Below, piece by piece: positions 1 to 6,043 of a stretch of DNA of 13,602 bases (position 1 is its first letter; every line of letters starts with the position of its first letter). Both the position numbers and the translations under genes were made by a program. Source of the DNA: Actinomycetota bacterium (GTDB taxonomy: Bacteria; Actinomycetota; Thermoleophilia; Gaiellales; F1-60-MAGs149). The stretch is from positions 1 through 13,602 of the forward strand of contig CANKHS010000024.1 in NCBI GenBank assembly GCA_947481755.1, written 5' to 3'. Under the pieces are notes generated by a model that was not told where the DNA came from, did no database searches, and was given only the letters and a program-made list of their open reading frames with translations.

Positions 1-584
1 ACCAGGTCGGAACCCTGCAACGCCTTACGGATTTCCTCTTCGGACTCCTCGGCCGCTTCGCGACCAATTTCGGGTCGCGCACCAGAGCCGAGGCCCTTGG
101 TCAGGTCTTCGCCAATATGAATACGGGTCGGGGCCTCAGACGAACTCAGCTGCTGGGCATCCGTGTTGACGGCAATAAACTCGACGTCGCGAATGCCCGC
201 TTCGATCATCCGATCGACCGCGTTGACACCAGCGCCACCGACACCAATCACGCGAATCACGGCGAGGTAGGCATTGCCAGAGACATTGCGGGCCAGCGGC
301 GAACCCTTGGCATCCCCACGCGCGAACATCGCGGCCGGACGAACAGCAGGCGTCTCGCGCACAGGCTCATCAACAGGGTCTGGGACGGGCTGAATGTGTG
401 ACGTGACGGGCGGGGCAGGCGGAGCGGCCGCAACGGGCGGGTCCATCATCTGCGTTGCCTCGATCGTCTCCTCAGGTGCAGGAGGGGTCGGCTCGGTCGT
501 ATTGCCTGCCTCTTTCGAAGCATCAGTCGACCGAAACAAGTCCGCAAGCGGACCGTCATGCATGCTGGCTCGTTTATTCGTCAC
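1..584 (-). CDS. ftsZ: Cell division GTPase FtsZ, N-terminal part (runs off the left edge), with a long N-terminal extension
   Basis: FtsZ is the tubulin-like GTPase that polymerises into the cytokinetic Z-ring under the cell membrane. The typical FtsZ core begins near residue 103 (GNAYLAVIRVIGVGGAGVNA), with the first glycine-rich nucleotide-binding loop at about 114-119, then the IAVNTDAQ and GLGSGARPEIGREAAEES blocks. About 194 codons are present; the tubulin signature and C-terminal peptide lie outside. The GTG start at 584-582 is chosen because GGAGG sits nine bases upstream; an in-frame ATG at 563-561 is the alternative but lacks such a site. Before the core lie ~102 residues: a short conserved-looking block (MHDGPLADLFR) and then a Pro/Ala/Glu-rich, probably disordered stretch. 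FtsZ normally has only about 10 residues here, so this extension is odd. The start overlaps the parA stop by 11 bases, implying translational coupling. Identity is certain; the role of the tail is unknown. Confidence 0.95.
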   Translation of the reverse strand, partial: MTNKRASMHDGPLADLFRSTDASKEAGNTTEPTPPAPEETIEATQMMDPPVAAAPPAPPVTSHIQPVPDPVDEPVRETPAVRPAAMFARGDAKGSPLARNVSGNAYLAVIRVIGVGGAGVNAVDRMIEAGIRDVEFIAVNTDAQQLSSSEAPTRIHIGEDLTKGLGSGARPEIGREAAEESEEEIRKALQGSDL

Positions 585-1410
585 GGCTAAGCACCTCCTC
601 CGCAAGGGCCCGATACGACATTGCGCCGGGACCGTCTGGTTGATAGGTAAGCACGGAGCCCCCGCGGACAGGGGCCTCAGCGAGCTTCACCGTCTTGCGA
701 ATGCGTGTGTTAAAGACCAAATCGCCGAAGTTCGCAGTCAACAGCTGCAATGCCTCGCGGGCATGAACAGTGCGCTTATCGACCATCGTCGGCAAGATGC
801 CTTCGATCTTGACGTTGGCGTTGAGATTCTCGCGAATCATCTGGAGCGTCGATTCCAACTGCACGAGCCCACGCAACGAGAGGTACTCGCACTGGACCGG
901 GACGATCACGCCACTGCTGGCGGTAAAGGCATTGATCGTCAGCAAGCCAAGCGATGGCGGCGTGTCGATCAGGATGTAGTCGTAGTCCTTCTTGATCGGC
1001 GCGAAGGCCTTCTCAAGGGCGCGCTCGCGACCAATCGCGGAGGACAACGCGAGCTCGGCACCAGCCAGATCGATCGAAGAGACGGCGACGTCGACTTCCT
1101 GGTGATGAATGACCTCGGTAATCGGCAGGCGATGCACGAGCACGTCAAACATCGACTGCTCGAGGTTCTCAGGATCAACGCCAAAACTCATCGTCAGGTT
1201 CGACTGCGGGTCGAGATCGACCACCAGCACGCGCTTGCCCTGCTCTTTGAGTGCAGCGGCGAGGTTGACGGTCGACGTCGTTTTCGCGACGCCACCCTTC
1301 TGGTTCGCCATCGAGATGATGTGGGCAGGACGCGCTGCGTTGGACGCAACACGCAAGCGGCGCGGCGACGCGACAGGAGGCGTTGCCGTAGCAGTGGCAG
1401 TCGGAGTCAT
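574..1410 (-). CDS. parA: ParA/Soj-type partition ATPase
   Basis: A 278-residue ParA-family ATPase; these dimerise with ATP, bind DNA non-specifically and position chromosomes, plasmids or division proteins. Visible motifs: the deviant Walker A K38-GGVAKTT (signature Lys38 and catalytic Lys43), the A' block VVDLDPQ (61-69), Walker B YILIDTPP (145-152) and the VPVQCEYLSLRG and ILPTMVDKRTVHARE blocks typical of chromosomal ParA/Soj. The first ~30 residues are a Thr/Ala/Pro-rich tail ahead of the core, so a later start is possible, though none is obvious. No parB follows; the next gene is ftsZ, overlapping by 11 bases. The context suggests a role in placing or timing the Z-ring (MinD- or MipZ-like function) as well as, or instead of, chromosome segregation, but that is inference. 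It is divergent from nudC across 78 bases. Confidence 0.92.
   Translation of the reverse strand: MTPTATATATPPVASPRRLRVASNAARPAHIISMANQKGGVAKTTSTVNLAAALKEQGKRVLVVDLDPQSNLTMSFGVDPENLEQSMFDVLVHRLPITEVIHHQEVDVAVSSIDLAGAELALSSAIGRERALEKAFAPIKKDYDYILIDTPPSLGLLTINAFTASSGVIVPVQCEYLSLRGLVQLESTLQMIRENLNANVKIEGILPTMVDKRTVHAREALQLLTANFGDLVFNTRIRKTVKLAEAPVRGGSVLTYQPDGPGAMSYRALAEEVLSRDE
592..600 (-). promoter_or_regulatory. Strong Shine-Dalgarno site of ftsZ inside the 3' end of parA
   Basis: Read on the minus strand, GAGGAGGTG lies within the last codons of parA. Its GGAGG core (598-594) is nine bases before GTG 584-582. It decides the GTG start of ftsZ and therefore whether the full N-terminal extension is made. 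Seen directly in the sequence. Confidence 0.7.
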
Positions 1411-1471
1411 GTCAGGGCTATTCGGACTCTCCTGCCGTTCTCCTTCCGGGCTCTAATACAGCGTTTTGGAA

Positions 1472-1481
1472 CTGGTACCAG
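1472..1481. repeat. 10-bp perfect palindrome CTGGTACCAG between parA and nudC
   Basis: The palindrome lies in the 78-base divergent gap between the parA start (1410) and the first nudC start (1489). It could be an operator half-site pair. On the minus strand a weak -10-like TATTAG follows it towards parA. A 10-base palindrome can arise by chance, so confidence is low. Confidence 0.3.
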
Positions 1482-1488
1482 ACCTGCG

Positions 1489-2295
1489 ATGCTTGTGGCC
1501 ATGGTGTTTGAACCCGCGCTGAGTCGTTCTGACGATCCCCAAGACGACGATCGCGTCCTGCTCTTCGCCGGCAACGCCCTGATCGTCACTTCAGCTGCAG
1601 ATGTGCGACTGCCGACACGAACCGAGTTGGCTGGATTGGTACCAGCCGAGACCGTCCACGTCGGTGTGCTCGCCGGCCAAGCGGTTGAGACCGCCGCTAT
1701 CGATAAAGAGACGGAGTTGCCCAGCGGCTGGGCACCCGAGACGCTACGACCGCTGCACGGACGCCTGTCCGACGCCGAGTGGGCCGTGGCAGGTAGAGCC
1801 TTTCAACTGGCCGAATGGGATCGCACGCATCGTTTCTGTGGCGTCTGTGGCACACCAACGGAGCGCCTCGACGACGAGCGTGCGCGTGCCTGTCCCACAT
1901 GTACGCACCGCGCCTATCCTCGCCACTCGCCTGCCGTCATCATGCGCATCACCCGTGGCGACGAGGTGCTGCTTGGCCGCTCGAGCCACTTTCCACCCGA
2001 CATGTACTCGACGCTCGCGGGCTTCGTCGATGTCGGCGAGAGCGCTGAGGCGGCAGTGCGGCGCGAGGTCCGCGAAGAGGCAGGCATCGAGATCACCGAG
2101 CCGCAGTGGTTCGGCAGCCAAAGTTGGGCCTTCCCGCACTCGCTGATGCTTGGTTTTACGGCCGAGTGGGCCTCGGGTGATGTCGTCGCCGATCTGACCG
2201 AACTCGAAGATGTGCAGTGGTTTACGCGCGAGCACCTGCCCGTGCTGCCACCTCCTTCGAGTATCGCCCGACGTCTGTTGGACGATTGGCTCTAA
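1489..2295 (+). CDS. nudC: NADH pyrophosphatase, NudC-type Nudix hydrolase with zinc ribbon
   Basis: Hydrolyses NADH/NAD to NMN(H) and AMP, and in characterised NudC proteins also removes NAD caps from RNA. With start ATG 1489 the protein is 268 residues; ATG 1501 (264 residues) is an equally possible start and no good Shine-Dalgarno site decides between them. Domain order: a beta-rich N-terminal domain, a four-cysteine zinc ribbon (FCGVCG and CPTC), then a complete Nudix box, GFVDVGESAEAAVRREVREE followed by AGI, with all catalytic Glu/Arg positions. The NADH-specific signature after the box is usually SQPWPFPxS; here it reads SQSWAFPHS, with both prolines before Phe replaced. It is the first gene of a tight trio: its TAA shares one base with the next ATG. 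The long upstream reading-frame extension back to 394 is antisense to parA and ftsZ and is not coding. Confidence 0.9.
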   Translation: MLVAMVFEPALSRSDDPQDDDRVLLFAGNALIVTSAADVRLPTRTELAGLVPAETVHVGVLAGQAVETAAIDKETELPSGWAPETLRPLHGRLSDAEWAVAGRAFQLAEWDRTHRFCGVCGTPTERLDDERARACPTCTHRAYPRHSPAVIMRITRGDEVLLGRSSHFPPDMYSTLAGFVDVGESAEAAVRREVREEAGIEITEPQWFGSQSWAFPHSLMLGFTAEWASGDVVADLTELEDVQWFTREHLPVLPPPSSIARRLLDDWL

Positions 2296-2975
2296 TGCGC
2301 GTCGACCGTCTCGCCGATGGTCTGTGGCGGTGGACGTCACCGCATCCAGAGTGGTCCGCCACGCCAGACGATCCCAGTGGAGGCTGGCCAGAGGATGTCT
2401 CGTGTATCTACCACGAGTCGCCAGCCGGCATCGTCCTGATCGATCCGCTCGTCCCTGACGGCAGCGAGGGCGAGCGCTTCTGGCATCACCTCGATCAGGA
2501 TGTCGCGCGCGTTGGCATGCCACCGACGATCGTGGTCTCCACCGAGTCGCACGGTCGTAGTGCCGATGCGGTGCACGAGCGCTATCCAGGCTCGCGTGTG
2601 CTGGGCGTGTCGCTCGCGGCATCCTGCAACGCGGATCGGGTACTGGAGGATGGTGAGGTTCTACCGGGTAACTGCCACGTGACCCTGACCGACGCACCGG
2701 GCGCGCCTCGCATGGCGATCGTGCAGTGCACCTGCCATGGACTGCTGTGGCTGTCGGACCTGGTGATCGGCGATGGCGCTGGTGGGCTGTGCCGACCGCC
2801 AGCCGGGTGGTTCGACGATCCCGGTGCGGGCCAGTGGCTGGAACACGGCCTTCCCCGGCTACTTCCAAAACTTCTTGACGCACCGATCGAACATCTCGTT
2901 TCGGCTCACGGCCCCGTCATCAGCGTCGATGCGCGTGCTGCGCTGGAGCGCGCGTTCGACCTCCCGGTGGCGTGA
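2295..2975 (+). CDS. Degenerate metallo-beta-lactamase-fold protein, function unknown
   Basis: A 226-residue soluble protein resembling actinobacterial MBL-fold proteins in overall layout: an N-terminal strand block (DGLWRWTSPHPEW), then SCIYHESPAGIVLIDPLVP, which corresponds to the first two strands, and a C-terminal HLVSAHGPVI block typical of the fold. The metal-binding HxHxDH motif is not present: the expected place reads VVSTESHGRSADAV. It is therefore unlikely to bind the usual two metals and may be non-hydrolytic. The ATG at 2295 overlaps the nudC stop (TAATG) and its TGA overlaps the next GTG by four bases, so it is translationally coupled on both sides. The fold assignment is a family-pattern judgement, not verified by alignment; the function is not recognisable. 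Confidence 0.75.
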   Translation: MRVDRLADGLWRWTSPHPEWSATPDDPSGGWPEDVSCIYHESPAGIVLIDPLVPDGSEGERFWHHLDQDVARVGMPPTIVVSTESHGRSADAVHERYPGSRVLGVSLAASCNADRVLEDGEVLPGNCHVTLTDAPGAPRMAIVQCTCHGLLWLSDLVIGDGAGGLCRPPAGWFDDPGAGQWLEHGLPRLLPKLLDAPIEHLVSAHGPVISVDARAALERAFDLPVA

Positions 2976-3340
2976 CACCGCCCGACCGCACCTGTGGTTC
3001 GTGCGGCCGCGATTTCTCGTGGCGTAAAGCGTGGGCGCGCGATTGGGATCAGGTCCGCTACTGCTCCAGCGGCTGCCGGAAGCGCGGCGTCACCGCCACG
3101 GACGCGGCCCTTGAGGCCACCCTCGTCGACCTTTTAGCCAAGGGCAGCGCAGGCGCCACGATCTGTCCGTCGGAGGCCGCTCGAGCCGTCGGCGGAGAGG
3201 ACTGGGAGAAACTGCACGAGCCTGCGCGCCGTGCCGCCCGACGCCTCGTTGCGACCGGGACGTTCGAGCTTACGCAGGGCGGTCGAGTGGTTGATCCGTC
3301 GACGGCGCGCGGTTCAATTCTTCTCCGCCGCACCCATTAG
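2972..3340 (+). CDS. DUF2256-DUF3253 two-domain protein (zinc ribbon plus winged-helix-like domain)
   Basis: A 122-residue protein. Residues 1-40 carry the DUF2256 pattern: CGSC (Cys8, Cys11), the block FSWRKAWARDWDQVRYC and the second pair Cys31 and Cys35, which should bind one zinc. Residues ~45-120 match the DUF3253 pattern: LVDLLAKGSAGATICPSEAARAV, then LHEPARRAARRLVATG and a C-terminal strand ending in RGSILLRR. This fusion is a known architecture with no established function; nucleic-acid binding would be a reasonable guess from the zinc ribbon and winged-helix features. Start GTG 2972 overlaps the previous stop (GTGA). Its stop overlaps the stop of the convergent M24 gene, so there is no room for a conventional terminator between them. 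Confidence 0.85.
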   Translation: MTPPDRTCGSCGRDFSWRKAWARDWDQVRYCSSGCRKRGVTATDAALEATLVDLLAKGSAGATICPSEAARAVGGEDWEKLHEPARRAARRLVATGTFELTQGGRVVDPSTARGSILLRRTH

Positions 3341-4491
3341 GACGTTGTCAGCCGCTCCGGTCCACCCTCACGGACGACGTAGGAGTTCTCGATACCGACC
3401 GCGCCAACTCCGGGAAAGACCAGCTTCGGTTCCACTGCGATCACGTTACCCGCCACGAGCGGCTCGGCGAAGCCTTGGGCAAGGAACGGGCGCTCGTTGA
3501 TCTCGAGACCAATGCCATGGCCGACGAACTTCACCCGCGAGGAGCCATGCCCCATCCAGTGCTCACCAAACCCGGCGGCCGTCGCCAATTCGAGCCCACG
3601 GAGGTAGAGCTGCTCCGCGGGGATGCCCGGCACCATCAGCGTCTCGAGGTCGGCAAGGATTGCCTCGCAGACCGCCAAGGCCTCGGCAAGCAGCGGGTTG
3701 GGCGTGCCCCGAAAGAACGTCCGCGTCGCGTCGGCCAGATAGCCCTCCCAGCCCCCGACAAGATCGACCGAGATAGCATCGCCATCACGCAACTCCCAGC
3801 CACCCGGTCCCTTGCCGACGGCCGGGTTTGGCCCGGGACCGCCGAGCGGCGTATCCGCCCACGGGGCGACAGCCGCGTCTGGGCCAGCCAACACCGCGCC
3901 GTAGAACATCTGCCCGTTGAGACCGCGAAAGCGCAGAGGGCCTTGGTGCCCGACGAGGCGCATCGCGTGCTCAAGTGCGATCTGGACGTCTCGATCCGTC
4001 CGCTGCGTCGCGACCGTCTCAGGCGCGAGTGTGAAGGCGGCCTGGACCTGCTGCGCGGCAATGCGGCTCTGATCAATCTCCCACTCGCTCTTGACCGCAC
4101 GCACGCCGGCCAACGCGTCCGAGACGTCAACAAGTTCGAGTGCCGGCAGGAGCGCCTGGTAGCGGAGGTAACGCGCGGCGGGCAACACATCGAGCTCGAG
4201 TCCCAGTCGCAGTGTTCCGAGTTCGGCGAACAGCGCTGGTAGTTCCTTGAACGATCCAAACGGCCGTACGTCGACAATCCGCCCATCGTCTGTTGCCCGG
4301 TCGAGATTACGTCGAACGAGGAAGATCGGCTCGCCCGCAGCAGGCACCACGAGGTGCGCATCCGCCATCACCCCCGTCAGGTAGATCAGGTCCGTGGCCT
4401 CGACGATCAGTGCGGCATCGATCGAGGCCTCAGTCAGAGCCGCACGGAAGGCGGCCAGGCGGCGGGCGATCTCATCGGCGGGGACGGACAT
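3337..4491 (-). CDS. M24 family metallopeptidase (Xaa-Pro aminopeptidase/creatinase fold)
   Basis: A 384-residue cytoplasmic protein with the two-domain layout of Xaa-Pro dipeptidases and relatives: a creatinase-type N-terminal domain (~1-135) and a pita-bread catalytic domain. All five metal ligands are visible in order: Asp243 (ISVDLVG), Asp254 (LADATRTF), His325 (FVGHGIGL), Glu354 (IAVEPKL) and Glu368 (GIENSYVV). It should be an active dimetal hydrolase of proline-containing peptides or of a related amide; the exact substrate cannot be read from sequence. The insertion around 211-232, rich in Gly and Pro, is of the kind seen in XPNPEP-like members. It is convergent with the DUF2256 gene (stops overlap) and divergent from an amidohydrolase across 49 bases. 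The ATG is preceded at six bases by TAGCGT, so the mRNA may be leaderless. Confidence 0.9.
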   Translation of the reverse strand: MSVPADEIARRLAAFRAALTEASIDAALIVEATDLIYLTGVMADAHLVVPAAGEPIFLVRRNLDRATDDGRIVDVRPFGSFKELPALFAELGTLRLGLELDVLPAARYLRYQALLPALELVDVSDALAGVRAVKSEWEIDQSRIAAQQVQAAFTLAPETVATQRTDRDVQIALEHAMRLVGHQGPLRFRGLNGQMFYGAVLAGPDAAVAPWADTPLGGPGPNPAVGKGPGGWELRDGDAISVDLVGGWEGYLADATRTFFRGTPNPLLAEALAVCEAILADLETLMVPGIPAEQLYLRGLELATAAGFGEHWMGHGSSRVKFVGHGIGLEINERPFLAQGFAEPLVAGNVIAVEPKLVFPGVGAVGIENSYVVREGGPERLTTS

Positions 4492-4497
4492 AGCGGA

Positions 4498-4503
4498 ACG
4501 CTA
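4498..4503 (-). promoter_or_regulatory. Putative -10 element of a leaderless promoter for the M24 peptidase gene
   Basis: On the minus strand TAGCGT (TANNNT pattern) is followed by six bases and then ATG 4491-4489. In actinobacteria this spacing places the transcription start on or next to the A of ATG, giving a leaderless mRNA. There is no Shine-Dalgarno site. No clear -35 is seen. Confidence 0.45.
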
Positions 4504-4527
4504 CCGGTCAGTGCCTGCGGACGGCGC

Positions 4528-4533
4528 TACGCT
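4528..4533 (+). promoter_or_regulatory. Putative -10 element of a leaderless promoter for the amidohydrolase gene
   Basis: TACGCT (TANNNT) lies seven bases before GTG 4541. No Shine-Dalgarno-like sequence precedes that start. A weak -35-like CGGTCA sits 17 bases upstream (4505-4510). Together these suggest leaderless transcription starting at the GTG. Confidence 0.4.
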
Positions 4534-4540
4534 GCCGGTT

Positions 4541-6043
4541 GTGATTCTCCACGGCGGAACCATCTATACCGGCGACCCCGAGGTCCCACGCGTCCGTGGT
4601 CTACCGATCGACAACCGCGGACGCATCACCCGCGGTGTCGAGGCATGGGAGGGCGACACCTCTGCCGTCTCGAACGAGCGCATCGATCTTGAGGGGCGCA
4701 CCGTGGTGCCTGGCTTCGTCGACGCACACGTGCACTTCCTGTCCTGGGCGCTCGCTGCCAACCGTGTCGACGTCCGACTGGCAGCCACCGGCGAGGCCGC
4801 ACTTGCGCTGGTCGCCGAGCGCGCCGCCGCCGATCGAACCAACGGGGCCGATACCGACTGGCTGATCGGTGGAGGCTGGACCGAGCAGCTACTGGCTGGG
4901 ATTACCGACCCTGCCACAGCGCTTGACCAGGCCGTGCAGGGACGCCCGGCAGCACTCTGGGCTCGTGATCACCATGCCCTTTGGCTCAGCACCCGCGCAC
5001 TCGAACTACTCGGTGGTGGCGACTCGATCCGTCGCGAGCACGATGCCTGGGCAGTGCCCTTGCCCGAGCCGACCCGCGTCGAGCGTCAGCGCGCCGTCGC
5101 TGCTGGTCAGACCGCTGCACACGCACTCGGCGTGACGGGCGTACACGATTTTGAGTGGCGCCTCGGTCGCCGCACCTGGCAGGAACTCGACGTCGACGGC
5201 CGCGTCTCACTCCGGGTCGTGATGGCCGTCACGGCTGAGCACATCGACGCGCTCGATGCGATCGAGCTGGTTACCGGCTTTGGCTCCGACCACGTCAAGG
5301 TCGGCCCCGTCAAGGCCTTTTGTGACGGCACACTTGGCGCGCGCACCGCCAACATGCTCGCTCCGTATACCGACGGCGGAACGGGCATGGATCTGCTGCC
5401 GCCAGCCGCGCTCGTCGAATTGATTACGTCGGCTGCTGCCCACGGCATGCCGGTCGCGCTGCATGCGATTGGCGACGCCGCAGTGCGCAACGCGCTCGAT
5501 GCATTGGAGGCAACGCGGCCAGCCTGGCTCGAGCTGGCCGAGGAACGACCGCCACGTATCGAACATGCCCAGCTTGTACACCCCGACGATCTCGCACGTT
5601 TTGCCGCGCTCGGCGTCGTAGCCTCGATGCAACCTGCGCACGCTGCTGAGGATCGCATCAACGCCGAGGCTGCGTGGGGTGACCGCTGCACCGGCGCCTA
5701 CGCGTGGCGTTCGCTCCACGAAACAGGTGCGACGTTGATCTTCGGCTCCGATGCCCCCATCTCGCCACTCAACCCTCTCGCAGCCATGGCTGCCGCGACG
5801 AGCGCACCCCTGACGTCCGGACAACAGGTGGACGCCGCAACCGCATTGGCGGCCATCACGACACTGCCCTCCCAGGTCGCTGGCCTCGCCCGCACCGTCG
5901 GCAGGCTCGCGCCCGGTCGGGCTGCCGATCTCGTCGTGCTCGATGGTGACCCGCACGAGGTCGCTCCCGAAGACATTGCGTCGATCAACGTCGTCGCGAC
6001 GATGGTTGGCGGCCGCTGGGTCTACGGCCGACCGCCCTGGTGA
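4541..6043 (+). CDS. YtcJ-type metal-dependent amidohydrolase (amidohydrolase family 3)
   Basis: A 500-residue TIM-barrel hydrolase of the amidohydrolase superfamily, related to YtcJ-like proteins and N-substituted formamide deformylase. Visible: the N-terminal beta-sandwich segment (ILHGGTIYTGD), then GRTVVPGFVDAHVHF with metal ligands His63 and His65, Lys258 in VKAFCDGTLG (the likely bridging lysine), His308 in ALHAIGDAAV, His342 in RIEHAQL, Asp404 in FGSDAPISPLNP, and the C-terminal GRLAPGRAADLVVLDGDP sandwich segment. The active site is thus complete. Substrate unknown; such enzymes hydrolyse amide or formamide bonds of small molecules. GTG 4541 is chosen because it matches the usual start of the family and follows a TANNNT element; GTG 4511 is an alternative and the open frame back to 4394 runs antisense over the M24 gene. 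Its TGA overlaps the start of the MFS transporter, suggesting linked use of one substrate. Confidence 0.9.
   Translation: MILHGGTIYTGDPEVPRVRGLPIDNRGRITRGVEAWEGDTSAVSNERIDLEGRTVVPGFVDAHVHFLSWALAANRVDVRLAATGEAALALVAERAAADRTNGADTDWLIGGGWTEQLLAGITDPATALDQAVQGRPAALWARDHHALWLSTRALELLGGGDSIRREHDAWAVPLPEPTRVERQRAVAAGQTAAHALGVTGVHDFEWRLGRRTWQELDVDGRVSLRVVMAVTAEHIDALDAIELVTGFGSDHVKVGPVKAFCDGTLGARTANMLAPYTDGGTGMDLLPPAALVELITSAAAHGMPVALHAIGDAAVRNALDALEATRPAWLELAEERPPRIEHAQLVHPDDLARFAALGVVASMQPAHAAEDRINAEAAWGDRCTGAYAWRSLHETGATLIFGSDAPISPLNPLAAMAAATSAPLTSGQQVDAATALAAITTLPSQVAGLARTVGRLAPGRAADLVVLDGDPHEVAPEDIASINVVATMVGGRWVYGRPPW

Larger units (their letters stand above)
4498..4539. repeat. 11-bp direct repeat (ACGCTRCCGGT, two copies 31 bp apart) in a divergent promoter region
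   Basis: Copies at 4498-4508 (ACGCTACCGGT) and 4529-4539 (ACGCTGCCGGT) differ at one base. Each overlaps one of the two proposed -10 elements, one per strand. The 31-base offset equals about three helical turns, placing both copies on one DNA face, as expected for a regulator that controls both genes. Chance is possible in GC-rich DNA. Confidence 0.4.

Noticed and set aside
394..1488. Long plus-strand open frame leading into nudC
   Set aside because: It is antisense to parA and the ftsZ start, both of which have unmistakable family motifs; the real Nudix gene starts at 1489 or 1501.
1744..2883. Long minus-strand frame across nudC and the MBL-like gene
   Set aside because: Its translation is Arg-rich, low-complexity shadow sequence with no motif; the plus-strand genes carry clear motifs.
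4394..4540. Upstream extension of the amidohydrolase frame
   Set aside because: It overlaps the N-terminus of the M24 gene in antisense and has no amidohydrolase-like sequence; the family start falls at GTG 4541.
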